A DNA stretch of 64,000 nt from Bacteroidetes bacterium MedPE-SWsnd-G1 (GTDB lineage Bacteria > Bacteroidota > Bacteroidia > Flavobacteriales > Flavobacteriaceae), in the NCBI GenBank assembly GCA_001874265.1, contig MPDD01000004.1:60165-124164 (forward strand), read 5' to 3'. The position numbers and the translations under genes are program-made. Below are positions 17,691-26,446 of this stretch, one piece after another. The first letter of the stretch is position 1. Each line of letters starts with the position of its first letter. The notes under the pieces were generated by a model. That model did no database searches. It was not told where the DNA came from and was given only the letters and a program-made list of their open reading frames with translations.

Positions 17691-20468
17691 TTATAAAACT
17701 AATTGTTTTTTAGAAGGTGCAAATCTTGTAAGAACAATTCCATCAACAGCCGCTTCATATTCTTCCATTGTAGGAGTTCTACCCAATACAGTAGATAATA
17801 CTACAACTGGCGTAGATGATAATAAAGATTCTCCTTTTTTCTCTCCAGAATCCTTAACGACTCTACCTTGGAATAAACGTGTTGATGTTGCCATTACCGT
17901 ATCTCCTGGTTCTGCCTTTTCTTGATTACCCATACATAAATTACAACCTGGTCGCTCTAAATACAACATATTCTCATACTTTGTTCTTGCGGCCCCTTTA
18001 GGTGCGTTATCATCAAATACAAATCCTGAATACTTTTCTAAAACTTCCCAATCTCCTTCAGTCTTTAATTCATCAACTATATTATATGTAGGAGGAGCAA
18101 CTACTAATGGCGCGTTAAATTCAACTTTGCCATTTTGCGACTCAATATTCTTTAGCATTTGCGCCAATATTTTCATATCACCTTTATGAACCATACAAGA
18201 TCCAACAAATCCTAAATCAACTTTCTTAGTTCCACCATAAAAAGATAAAGGTCTAATTGTATCGTGTGTGTAACGCTTAGATACATCTTCATTATTTACA
18301 TCAGGATCCGCAATCATCGGTTCTGCTATCTCGTTCAAATCAATTTCAACTTCTGCATAATAATTTGCATTCGCATCTGGTCTTAAGGCTGGTTTTTTTC
18401 CAGACTTAACCTCAGCTATTCTAGCATTTGCTTTATCTACTAAACCTTTAAGAACTTGCTTTTCATTGTCCATTCCTTTTTCAATCATAATCTGAATACG
18501 ATCTCTAGCAATTTCTAATGACTCAATTAAAGTATCATCTTCAGAAATACAAATTGAAGCTTTTGCTTTCATCTCAGCAGTCCAATCTGTAAATGTAAAC
18601 GCTTGATCTGCTGTTAATGTTCCAATATGAACTTCTATAATTCTTCCTTGGAATACATTCTCTCCACCAAACTGTTTCAACATCTGCTGTTGTGTTGCGT
18701 GAACAACATCACGGAAATCCATGAAGTTTTTCATATCTCCTTTAAACGTAACCTTTACAGATTGCGGAATTGGCATTGTTGCTTCTCCAGTTGCCAATGC
18801 CAGTGCCACGGTTCCTGAATCGGCTCCAAAAGCAACTCCTTTAGACATACGTGTATGAGAGTCACCTCCAATGATAATATCCCAATCTCCAACAGTAATA
18901 TCGTTCAATACTTTATGAATCACATCTGTCATAGCATGGTAACTTCCCTTAGGGTCACGAGCTGTAATTAATCCAAAGTCATTCATAAACCTCATTAACC
19001 TTGGAATATTAGCTTTTGATTTATCATCCCAAACAGATGCTGTATGACAACCTGATTGGTATGCACCATCTACAATTGGAGAAATAACTGTTGCAGCCAT
19101 CATTTCCAATTCTTGAGAAGTCATTAATCCTGTAGTATCTTGAGATCCAACAATGTTTACTTCTACTCTAACATCAGAACCTGCATGTAAGGATTTACCA
19201 GGAGTTGTGCCAACTGCGTTTTTATTAAATATTTTCTCAACCGCCGTCAATCCCTGCCCTTCAACTGAAATTTCTTTTGAAGTTGCATATACCTGCGGAA
19301 CATCAATTCCTAAAGTTTTTGCAGCAAACGTTTGTAATTTTTTACCGAAAACTACGGCATAAGATCCTCCTGCTTTTATAAACTCCTTTTTCTGTGGAGT
19401 TAAAGAAGCGGAAATATCCATTAATTCGACATCTCCGTAATATAATTTTTTCTCTTTTGTGTTTATGGTTAAAACAGTCCCTGTTTCAACAGAATATGTC
19501 TGCTTTAATACTGGCTCTCCATCAGCATCAACAATTGTATTTCCATCAGCATCTTTTTGCTTTACCCAGTTTTTCAGGTCAATTCCGATTCCACCTGTAA
19601 CACCTACAGTTGTTAAGAAAATAGGTGATATTCCATTTGTTCCTGCAATTACAGGTGCAATATTGATAAAAGGTACATAAGGACTCGCTTTTATTCCCGT
19701 CCATAGAGCAACATTATTTACTCCAGACATTCTAGAAGAACCTACTCCCATAGTCCCTTTTTCTGCTACTAACATGATTCGTTTATCCGGATGTGCTTCC
19801 TTTAACGCTAACACTTCATTCTGCATCTCTTTATTATGTTCGAATAAACACTGACCGTGTAATTCACGATCTGATCTTGAGTGTGCATCCCCTCCAGGTG
19901 ATAATAAATCCGTAGAAATATCTCCAACACCCGCGATATAAGTAACAATTTCGATCTCTTCCTCTATTTCAGGAAGTTTTGTAAAAAAATCTGCTTGCGC
20001 GTAACTTTCAATAATTTCTTTTGCAATCGTATTTCCAGCTTCATATGCTTCCTTTAAACGATTGGTGTCTGCTTCATACAAGAAAACTTGTGTTTTTAAT
20101 ACTTTTGCCGCCTCTTGTGCAATTAAAGCATCATTATCCAAAGCCAAGTCTAAAAGAACTTCAATAGACGGCCCACCTTTCATATGTGATAATTGTTCAA
20201 AAGCAAATTCAGAAGAAATTTCTTCGACAACTGATTCACCAAGAATTATCTCTTTCAAAAACTTAGCCTTAACACCTGCTGCACTTGTAGTACCTGGTAA
20301 AACGTTGTAAATAAAGAAATTCAAAGAGTCTTTTCTATACTCATTTTCTAAATCTTTAATTTGAGAAATTATTTCGCTCAATAACTGTGATCCATCAATC
20401 GGTTTTGGATGTAATCCTAAACTTTTTCTTTCTTCAATCTCATTAATGTAATCCTTGTAAGTGTTCAT
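17691..20468 (-). CDS. acnB: Aconitate hydratase B / 2-methylisocitrate dehydratase
   Basis: 925 residues, AcnB-type organisation. The N-terminal HEAT-like helical domain (about 1-160, with FEQLSHMKGGPSIEVLLDLA) precedes the swivel domain (GVGSSRMSGVNNVALWTG). The catalytic core follows, with IIGGDSHTRMSKGVAFGADS, LGFVGSCMVHKGDMKI and the cluster motif LERPGCNLCMGNQEKAEPGD. AcnB works in the TCA cycle and can also dehydrate 2-methylisocitrate in propionate breakdown; in other bacteria the apo-enzyme binds mRNA under iron starvation. No methylcitrate genes are adjacent. The presence of both aconitases is discussed in the findings. Confidence 0.96.
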   Translation of the reverse strand: MNTYKDYINEIEERKSLGLHPKPIDGSQLLSEIISQIKDLENEYRKDSLNFFIYNVLPGTTSAAGVKAKFLKEIILGESVVEEISSEFAFEQLSHMKGGPSIEVLLDLALDNDALIAQEAAKVLKTQVFLYEADTNRLKEAYEAGNTIAKEIIESYAQADFFTKLPEIEEEIEIVTYIAGVGDISTDLLSPGGDAHSRSDRELHGQCLFEHNKEMQNEVLALKEAHPDKRIMLVAEKGTMGVGSSRMSGVNNVALWTGIKASPYVPFINIAPVIAGTNGISPIFLTTVGVTGGIGIDLKNWVKQKDADGNTIVDADGEPVLKQTYSVETGTVLTINTKEKKLYYGDVELMDISASLTPQKKEFIKAGGSYAVVFGKKLQTFAAKTLGIDVPQVYATSKEISVEGQGLTAVEKIFNKNAVGTTPGKSLHAGSDVRVEVNIVGSQDTTGLMTSQELEMMAATVISPIVDGAYQSGCHTASVWDDKSKANIPRLMRFMNDFGLITARDPKGSYHAMTDVIHKVLNDITVGDWDIIIGGDSHTRMSKGVAFGADSGTVALALATGEATMPIPQSVKVTFKGDMKNFMDFRDVVHATQQQMLKQFGGENVFQGRIIEVHIGTLTADQAFTFTDWTAEMKAKASICISEDDTLIESLEIARDRIQIMIEKGMDNEKQVLKGLVDKANARIAEVKSGKKPALRPDANANYYAEVEIDLNEIAEPMIADPDVNNEDVSKRYTHDTIRPLSFYGGTKKVDLGFVGSCMVHKGDMKILAQMLKNIESQNGKVEFNAPLVVAPPTYNIVDELKTEGDWEVLEKYSGFVFDDNAPKGAARTKYENMLYLERPGCNLCMGNQEKAEPGDTVMATSTRLFQGRVVKDSGEKKGESLLSSTPVVVLSTVLGRTPTMEEYEAAVDGIVLTRFAPSKKQLVL

Positions 20469-20774
20469 ATATTCGAATTCTTTTCAATGTTAAATGCGTC
20501 TATTACAAACCGTTATAAAAACGCTTCCAATAATGTTGCAAAAAGTTGTGCGAAATTACAAAATATAAGTGCAATTTAAAAGTGAATTGAACCCCAAATA
20601 CTTGGGTTTTTCAATTTGACAATTGCAGTTGAATTTATTAGATTTTTACAAGAATTTTCCCTGAAAATTAGCAATAATATAATTTTTAATGCAAAAAACT
20701 ACCGTACATGATTTAAAGTTTCGAAAACGTTTTAGAAAAATTTAAAATATCACTATTATAATCATCTATTTAAA
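20469..20774. other. 306-base gene-free stretch upstream of acnB, with a long hairpin
   Basis: No supported gene. The left part is the acnB leader and promoter region on the minus strand; I found no exact TAnnTTTG there. At 20585-20615 an imperfect hairpin pairs AATTGAACCCCAA with TTGGGTTTTTCAATT around a four-base loop. It could be a plus-strand terminator-like structure, part of a long acnB leader, or a non-functional palindrome. Confidence 0.5.
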
Positions 20775-21884
20775 TCAACTTCTGTCCTGTTTCCAATTCA
20801 TCAATGGTCTTTCATAGTAAAGGAACAAAATAAATGATATGAGGAAAGTAATTATTAAATATACCAAGATTGACATCAGTTTATTTGAAAAAGACATCTC
20901 ATTAGAGATATGCCTCTGAAATAGTTTTAAAACCAAAGAGTAGTGAGTTAAATATATAGCATATGACAAAAGGCTAATATATGTGATCGTTCTAAAAAAC
21001 ACGCCCTTATTTAAATGGAAGTTAGATAAAAACGGAAGGCTTAAACCAATAGAAATAGTATTTATTGGTAAAAAAATCACATTCCAAATTAACATATTAT
21101 CTCCTTTATCAAGAGAAACAAACATATTAAAAGATATAAATATAAATAATCCTAAGATTAGAAATAATACTTTATGCTTATTCCATAATTTATAGTAATT
21201 AATCGATATATATGCTGCTAACATTCCGAAATAGATTGCATCAATTCTATAGATAACAACTGATTTTAAATTTGTAGTCCAAATCAACATAGAGTCGTTT
21301 TCATGAGTGTAATTGTAATAAACTTTTGTTCCAACAAAAATTAGAATTACAAAAGAAATCATGAATAAAAACAAACTTTTTTTACTGTATTTTTTGAATA
21401 TTAAAGTGATTGAAATTAATATTAACGGACCGAGAATATATGCAAATTCTTCAATAGATAAACTCCAAGATTCATAAAAGAAACTCGACTGTTCAAAACT
21501 AAAATTTTGAATAAATAAGAAATATCTCCAAAAGTCATTCGGTAAATCGTTGTAGTAAAACGCCCCCAATCCAATATTTACTACTAAAATTAAATAATAA
21601 TTGGGTAAAGTCCTGAGCCATCTTCGCTTCCAAAATTTAATCATAGAATTATTTGAAAACTCTTCCAATACATAAATACGGTATAAAATTTTACCTATTA
21701 AGAATCCACTTAGGACAAAAAATATTTCTACTCCAAATAAACCAGCATAGTTTAAAACTGTAAACGGGACTCCATCTAAAGAAGGAAAAAACCATATACA
21801 ATGTGAAAACACAACAAGTAATATTGCCGTTGCCCGCATTAAATCTAGCCCAAATATTCTTTCTTTTTTTAAGGATCCTATCAA
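20775..21884 (-). CDS. Acyltransferase 3 family membrane protein (O-acyltransferase)
   Basis: 369 residues with about ten hydrophobic segments. The family signature is at the N terminus: RIFGLDLMRATAILLVVFSH with the catalytic-type His28, then GVEIFFVLSGFLIGKILYRI. Such proteins transfer acetyl or other acyl groups to sugars of lipopolysaccharide, exopolysaccharide or antibiotics. The specific acceptor is not visible. Its ATG overlaps the stop of the upstream membrane protein by four bases, so the two are translationally coupled. AT content is like its neighbours and there are no signs of transfer. Confidence 0.88.
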   Translation of the reverse strand: MIGSLKKERIFGLDLMRATAILLVVFSHCIWFFPSLDGVPFTVLNYAGLFGVEIFFVLSGFLIGKILYRIYVLEEFSNNSMIKFWKRRWLRTLPNYYLILVVNIGLGAFYYNDLPNDFWRYFLFIQNFSFEQSSFFYESWSLSIEEFAYILGPLILISITLIFKKYSKKSLFLFMISFVILIFVGTKVYYNYTHENDSMLIWTTNLKSVVIYRIDAIYFGMLAAYISINYYKLWNKHKVLFLILGLFIFISFNMFVSLDKGDNMLIWNVIFLPINTISIGLSLPFLSNFHLNKGVFFRTITYISLLSYAIYLTHYSLVLKLFQRHISNEMSFSNKLMSILVYLIITFLISFILFLYYERPLMNWKQDRS

Positions 21885-22960
21885 TACAATTCAATTTTTG
21901 TAGCCTCAGAATTGCCAAGCAACTCTTGAAATTGTTTGTTAATTTGGTTATATACTCTAATTTCCGGGTAAACTCCAACTCCAATTGATTCTTGTGACCA
22001 ATAATTTAAGTCAACATAATAACTCCCCTTCCATTCATTAATATATTGGGAATATTTCTCTGGAAGCTTTTCGTAATCCTCATTATTTAATAACCAAATT
22101 CTACAATATTTTGGTTTTCCAGAAAAGTAGCTAAAGGACAATAAATGATCATAGAATCCAAAAAAATTAAACACTGGAAATATTATTGTAAAAAGAAAAA
22201 CTGCTATGGTTTTTTTATTATCTATTCTAAATACATCCCTTAAAGTCAACTTAGAATTGTAAAACAATATTATCAATGTGAACACATTAAAGAATGTTAA
22301 AGGAATTACAGCATATCCGAAACCCTCAATCAGTAGAGTTCCAACAATAATACTATGCATTAGAGTTATCAATAAAACTCCATATCTCCTTGTAAATTTT
22401 GAAATTAATAAAAGCCCAAAACTTGCTTCTAAAATCGAAATTGAGAAAGTAAACATCGCTCTTAATTCTTCCGGAACAAATGGAATTCTGTTGTTCATTG
22501 CTAACATCCACTTATTGAAAAAATCACTATTCGCCTTATGAACTCCACTCCAAAAATAGGTTCCAACAAATATTAATAATAAACATTGCTCTACTCTTTT
22601 CTTATCATTAGAAAAGAGAGTCATTGCCAAAACGGCTAAAATCAATTCAAAAAAAAATGGTTGCAATCTATTTTGATCTTGACTAGCCATAATTACATAT
22701 AAAAATACAACCGACAAACCAATTAATGGTTTTGGCTTCAATACAAAAACTATAAATACAGAAATAAAAAAAATGACGAGAAACAAATCAAAAAACACAT
22801 TGTGGAACTGCAAAAATTCAAACAGCGGTGCCTTTGGAAAACTACGTTCTCCTAACCATAGGCTATATGTCATACTCATGGATATGAGAAAACATAAACA
22901 TAGTACTAGGCGGATCAAGAAATGCTTGTCTTTTAAAAAAAAACTATAAATTACTGACAT
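21881..22960 (-). CDS. HTTM/DoxX-like polytopic membrane protein
   Basis: About 359 residues from the ATG at 22960. An earlier in-frame ATG at 22981 overlaps an exact -7 promoter element, so the later start is preferred. Around eight hydrophobic helices are followed by a soluble C-terminal tail of ~80 residues (from GKPKYCRIWLLNNEDY). The QDQNRLQPFFFEL and YFWSGVHKANSDFF patterns recall the HTTM domain shared with vitamin-K-dependent carboxylase relatives and DoxX-like proteins; I am not certain which. No redox Cys-x-x-Cys. It overlaps the acyltransferase gene by four bases and is divergent from the copper-protein pair. Confidence 0.65.
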   Translation of the reverse strand: MSVIYSFFLKDKHFLIRLVLCLCFLISMSMTYSLWLGERSFPKAPLFEFLQFHNVFFDLFLVIFFISVFIVFVLKPKPLIGLSVVFLYVIMASQDQNRLQPFFFELILAVLAMTLFSNDKKRVEQCLLLIFVGTYFWSGVHKANSDFFNKWMLAMNNRIPFVPEELRAMFTFSISILEASFGLLLISKFTRRYGVLLITLMHSIIVGTLLIEGFGYAVIPLTFFNVFTLIILFYNSKLTLRDVFRIDNKKTIAVFLFTIIFPVFNFFGFYDHLLSFSYFSGKPKYCRIWLLNNEDYEKLPEKYSQYINEWKGSYYVDLNYWSQESIGVGVYPEIRVYNQINKQFQELLGNSEATKIELY

Positions 22961-22974
22961 ATGGATATATAAAT

Positions 22975-22982
22975 CAAACATA
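22975..22982 (-). promoter_or_regulatory. -7 promoter element (TATGTTTG) of the HTTM-like gene
   Basis: Exact TAnnTTTG on the minus strand, with a TTGACA-like -33 about 23 bases upstream. It overlaps the alternative ATG at 22981 and so points to the start at 22960. Confidence 0.5.
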
Positions 22983-23022
22983 ACAAAAACCCTTTAATTA
23001 TATGTCAATCATCAATATTTAT

Positions 23023-23030
23023 TATTTTTG
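23023..23030 (+). promoter_or_regulatory. -7 promoter element (TATTTTTG) of the copper-protein operon
   Basis: Exact TAnnTTTG ending four bases before the ATG at 23035, so the transcript is probably leaderless. It is back-to-back with the minus-strand element at 22975-22982. Confidence 0.5.
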
Positions 23031-23034
23031 AATA

Positions 23035-24198
23035 ATGTTCAAATTAAAAAGTAAAAATCGATTTTTCAGAAATGTTTTAATTATTTCTTCCGTGCTTTTT
23101 GTTTTATATCTTCTCTTTTATTTCTCTTTAACAAAATTGCAAAGGTCAACTTTAAAAACAAAAGTTATTCACTTTCTAGGACTTACAGATAATTCTTGGG
23201 AGGTTAAGGTTTCTAATAGTCAAATAAATTTAACGAGTCCTACATTAGTAATTGATGGAATCTATAAGTCAATGGAAGGACCACACGCCACAACAATCTT
23301 TTCTATTAATGATAGCCTCATCAAACTAGTTTGGATCAACTCATTTAATGTAACAGCCTTAAATACAAGTGAAAGTGAAATTTTGTCGAATGATTTTATC
23401 TGTCATACTAATATTGACTTTTATGATGGAAGTTATTACGGTAAATGGAATCTACATCATAGAATTGGTTCTCACTATCCAAGGTTAACGACAATGTCTA
23501 ATGGAATAGAGTCTTATAAATTCCCAAAAGGATTTGGTTTTCCAATATTTACAAATGAAAAACTTTTTACTCAAACTCAAGTACTCAATCATAATCTAAA
23601 AAATAAAATATTTTCAGTTAAGCATAAAATTGAAATTGGTTTCTCTCCAAATTATGACAAAATGAAACCATTAAGAAGTAAACCAATTTATATAATGCTT
23701 CCCTATGACAGCAATAATCCTTACAAAGGGTCTACAACTGAGTTTCCAAATTCATGCATTCCAGTAACTACAAAAAATCATTCGTATACAGATACTGAAG
23801 GTCAATCCTATAGTGGTCATTGGGTTATTTTTAAAGGAAAACAAACTTTTAAATATGATGTTTCCAACCAATTAGAATTAAAAGATTCCACTTCACTTCA
23901 TCATATTGCTACACATCTACATCCATTTGCAGAAAAACTAAGTTTCTTCGATGCAACAACAAATACAATAGTTTACTCCTCTATTTCAATGAATTACAAG
24001 GATAAAGTTGGACTTAAAAATGTTTCCTATTTTTCAGATAGTATTGGGGTTATGTTGTATCCTAATCATAAATACGAATTGATATTAGAAACAAATAACA
24101 CTTCAAATAAAAATCAAGATATGATGGCAAGTATGGCATTATTTCTTTATGATAAAGAATTAGATGAAAAAATAAAGGCTTATATCTCTAATGAATAG
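23035..24198 (+). CDS. Membrane-anchored protein, putative PHM/DBM-like copper protein
   Basis: 387 residues: a basic N terminus, one membrane helix (about 13-31), then an extracytoplasmic domain. I do not recognise an established name. Visible pattern: ICHTNIDFY (His124), SVKHKIEIGF (His197), HHIATHLHPF (His289, 290, 294, 296) and, near the end, QDMMASMALFLYD (Met363, 364, 367). The order His, His, His-x-His, Met echoes the copper ligands of peptidylglycine alpha-hydroxylating monooxygenase. A coupled SCO copper-chaperone gene follows, overlapping by eight bases. Copper binding and oxygenase activity are inference; it could be a non-catalytic copper carrier. The first site has Cys-His instead of His-His. 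Confidence 0.55.
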   Translation: MFKLKSKNRFFRNVLIISSVLFVLYLLFYFSLTKLQRSTLKTKVIHFLGLTDNSWEVKVSNSQINLTSPTLVIDGIYKSMEGPHATTIFSINDSLIKLVWINSFNVTALNTSESEILSNDFICHTNIDFYDGSYYGKWNLHHRIGSHYPRLTTMSNGIESYKFPKGFGFPIFTNEKLFTQTQVLNHNLKNKIFSVKHKIEIGFSPNYDKMKPLRSKPIYIMLPYDSNNPYKGSTTEFPNSCIPVTTKNHSYTDTEGQSYSGHWVIFKGKQTFKYDVSNQLELKDSTSLHHIATHLHPFAEKLSFFDATTNTIVYSSISMNYKDKVGLKNVSYFSDSIGVMLYPNHKYELILETNNTSNKNQDMMASMALFLYDKELDEKIKAYISNE

Positions 24199-24796
24199 AT
24201 CAATTATTCTAACGTTGTTTATCTTATTGTCATGTAATCAACAGAATAGAGAATTACCAATTCTCAATTTTACTTATGGCACAAATGGAACCAAAGAATT
24301 TTACGAAATTGGTAAGTTTTCATTTAAAAATCAACTGGGAGATACAATAACAAATAGTGATGTTTCAAATAAAATCTATGTAGCAAACTTCTTTTTTACA
24401 AAATGTCCAACAATTTGCCCTCCAATGAATAAGGCATTAAATGAAATTGGGCTAATTTTTAAACACGATGATAATTTTATCATATTATCACATACAATTG
24501 ATCCTAAAAATGATACTCTAGAAGTTTTGAAGAATTATGCGGAAAAATCCAATATTCCACACTCAAAACGGTTTTTTCTTAGAGGTTCAATACAAAGTAC
24601 ATTGGAGATTGCTAAAAAATATATGACTTCATTCTCAAAAACAGAAGATGGCAGTGATTTTTATCATAGCAGTGTTGCTGTTTTAGTGGATGATAATCAA
24701 AATATACGGGGATTTTATGACACCTTAATCGAAAAAGAAATGTACCAACTAGAAAATGATATCCGTTTATTAATAAGAAAAAAAGCAGATCTATAA
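24191..24796 (+). CDS. SCO1/SenC-family copper chaperone lipoprotein
   Basis: 201 residues. Short lipoprotein signal with Cys15 (ILLSC). The thioredoxin-like domain has the copper site CPTIC (Cys72, Cys76) in FFFTKCPTICPPMN and the conserved His159 in DFYHSS. SCO proteins deliver copper or reduce cysteines at extracytoplasmic copper enzymes, classically cytochrome c oxidase. No oxidase genes lie nearby, so the upstream PHM-like protein is the likely client. Its last four codons and stop overlap the 3' end of the RNase P RNA gene on the other strand, and the preceding two Lys codons hold that gene's T tract. Confidence 0.92.
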   Translation: MNRSIILTLFILLSCNQQNRELPILNFTYGTNGTKEFYEIGKFSFKNQLGDTITNSDVSNKIYVANFFFTKCPTICPPMNKALNEIGLIFKHDDNFIILSHTIDPKNDTLEVLKNYAEKSNIPHSKRFFLRGSIQSTLEIAKKYMTSFSKTEDGSDFYHSSVAVLVDDNQNIRGFYDTLIEKEMYQLENDIRLLIRKKADL

Positions 24797-25096
24797 GCCG
24801 GATTCTGTATTCGAAAAAACGAATTCTTATCATTTATCTAGACTATCAATTACTCAATAGTTCCATCTGCCTACCCCTTGAAATTGAGCGAGTAACTCTT
24901 ACCCTTTCGGGACTTCAATATACGTGACATTGCACCGCATAGAGTTTACCTGGTTTCACTACAGCCTAACTGTACTTGCTTTCTGTTGCACTGGTCCTAA
25001 CATGTTGCCATGCCGACGGATGTTATCCGCTATACTACTCTTTGGTGTCCGGACTTTCCTCTTCACACAAGGTGAAGCGATAAGACGATCTGCTGC
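24785..25096 (-). ncRNA. rnpB: RNase P RNA, bacterial class A
   Basis: About 310 bases on the minus strand. Hallmarks in order: 5' GCAGATC (P1), GAGGAAAGTCCGGACACC (P4 5' half), CAGTGCAACAGAAAGCAA, GTGAAACCAGGTAAACTC, GTATGCGGTGCAAT-like, GGGTAAGAGTTACTCGC, ACAGAATCCGGCTTATAG (P4 3' half) and GATCTGC closing P1. The 5' end is placed from the promoter at 25099-25106 and is good to a few bases. The RNA is the catalytic part of RNase P, which trims tRNA 5' ends. The T tract after P1 (24778-24784 on the plus strand) probably ends transcription and lies inside the SCO gene. Confidence 0.96.
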
Positions 25097-25098
25097 TG

Positions 25099-25106
25099 CA
25101 AAAATA
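25099..25106 (-). promoter_or_regulatory. -7 promoter element (TATTTTTG) of rnpB
   Basis: Exact TAnnTTTG on the minus strand immediately before the P1 strand of the RNase P RNA, where a promoter is expected. It sits between the dnaJ terminator and rnpB. Confidence 0.65.
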
Positions 25107-25110
25107 CATA

Positions 25111-25142
25111 AAATAAAAAACCCACTTAATTTCTTAAGTGGG
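25111..25142 (-). terminator. Terminator after dnaJ
   Basis: Minus-strand stem CCCACTTAA/TTAAGTGGG with a four-base loop followed by six T. It ends the grpE-dnaJ unit just before the rnpB promoter. Confidence 0.85.
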
Positions 25143-25228
25143 AAAATTGCTATGAAAAAGAATTATTAATCTTGAAATTAATAATGCCACAAGATTACAA
25201 CTTTTTCTATTCTTTTATATAGTAACTG

Positions 25229-26365
25229 TTACGAAAACATATCCTTAACTTTTTCGAAGAATGATTTATCAGATTTCGAAGGGTTTGGCTCAAAATTTTC
25301 ATCATTTAAATTCTTATCAAAAAATGCTTTTTGCTCTTTTGATAAGTTCTGAGGTGTCCAAACATTTACATGAACTAATAGGTCTCCGGTTCCATAGCGC
25401 TCTATACTAGGAAGTCCTTTACCTCTTAATCTTAATATTTTACCTGATTGCGTTCCAGGCTCCACTTTAATTTTAACTTTTCCTGTGACAGTTTCAATTT
25501 CTTTACTATCTCCTAATACTGCCTCCGAAAAATTAACATACAAATCGTAATGCAAGTTCATTCCTTCACGAGTTAACGACTCATGCGGAATCTCTTCTAT
25601 TAAAACTATTAAATCTCCTGAAACTGAATTTTTACCCGGTGCTTCGTTACCTTTTCCTGTAACTTTTAATTGAACACCATCTGAAACTCCTGCAGGAATC
25701 TTAATTGAAACGGTTTCTTCTTTCTGCACCATTCCGTTGCTATCAGAACCTTTTGGTCTATTATCTATAGACTGCCCTGCCCCCTGACAAGTAGGACATG
25801 TTGAAGCAGTTTGCATACGACCTAAAATAGTATTAGAAACTCTCATCACCTGTCCCTGCCCATTACAAGTAGTACACGTTTTAAAAGTAACACCTTCCGC
25901 CTGAACCTTACGCTTTACTTTAACTTTCTTCTCTACACCATTGGCAACATCTTCTAAAGAAATTTTAACTCGGATACGCATATTGCTTCCTTTAACTCTA
26001 GCCGAACGGCCTCCGCCTCCGCCAAAACCTCCGAAGCCTCCGCCTCCACCAAAAATATCACCGAATTGGCTAAAGATATCGTCCATGTTCATTCCGCCAC
26101 CACCGAAACCACCGAAACCGCCAGCGCCTCCGCCACCGTTTTCAAATGCCGCATGACCATATTGATCATATCTTGCCTTTTTATTCTCGTCACTTAAAAC
26201 CTCATAGGCTTCTGCTGCTTTCTTAAAATTTTCTTCTGCCGATTTATCATCAGGGTTTTTATCTGGGTGATACTTAATTGCTTTTTTACGATAAGCCTTT
26301 TTAATTTCAGCCGCCGAAGCATTTTTTTGTACACCTAATATTTCGTAAAAATCTTGTTTTGCCAT
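25229..26365 (-). CDS. dnaJ: Molecular chaperone DnaJ (Hsp40)
   Basis: 378 residues, canonical type I DnaJ. The J domain has the HPD motif (YHPDKNPDD). A long Gly/Phe-rich linker (about 75-118, nearly all Gly, Phe and acidic residues) precedes the zinc-finger domain. Only two Cys-x-x-Cys-x-Gly-x-Gly units are clear (CTTCNGQGQ and CPTCQGAGQ), so the finger domain is the reduced two-repeat form rather than four. The C-terminal substrate-binding domain follows. It stimulates DnaK and lies 81 bases downstream of grpE, likely the same transcript. Confidence 0.96.
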   Translation of the reverse strand: MAKQDFYEILGVQKNASAAEIKKAYRKKAIKYHPDKNPDDKSAEENFKKAAEAYEVLSDENKKARYDQYGHAAFENGGGGAGGFGGFGGGGMNMDDIFSQFGDIFGGGGGFGGFGGGGGRSARVKGSNMRIRVKISLEDVANGVEKKVKVKRKVQAEGVTFKTCTTCNGQGQVMRVSNTILGRMQTASTCPTCQGAGQSIDNRPKGSDSNGMVQKEETVSIKIPAGVSDGVQLKVTGKGNEAPGKNSVSGDLIVLIEEIPHESLTREGMNLHYDLYVNFSEAVLGDSKEIETVTGKVKIKVEPGTQSGKILRLRGKGLPSIERYGTGDLLVHVNVWTPQNLSKEQKAFFDKNLNDENFEPNPSKSDKSFFEKVKDMFS

Positions 26366-26446
26366 GATTTATTATATGTGTGTCATAAGTCCTCATTTCA
26401 GAGCGTAGCACGCTTAATACGACTACAGCATTATGACGTTAATATT

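Noticed and set aside
20469..20774. A hidden small gene in the 306-base gap before acnB
   Set aside because: No frame with a plausible start and coding bias was found on either strand; only the hairpin stands out.
24924..25169. An open reading frame of about 80 codons on the plus strand
   Set aside because: It lies mostly inside the RNase P RNA gene, which has strong sequence hallmarks on the other strand; the frame has no matching family and no promoter.
25941..26156. A Pro-rich plus-strand frame of about 70 codons
   Set aside because: It is the antisense of the Gly/Phe-rich linker of dnaJ.
26366..26446. A possible tRNA-like or small RNA in the grpE-dnaJ gap
   Set aside because: No cloverleaf or terminator is visible; the 81 bases look like ordinary spacer.
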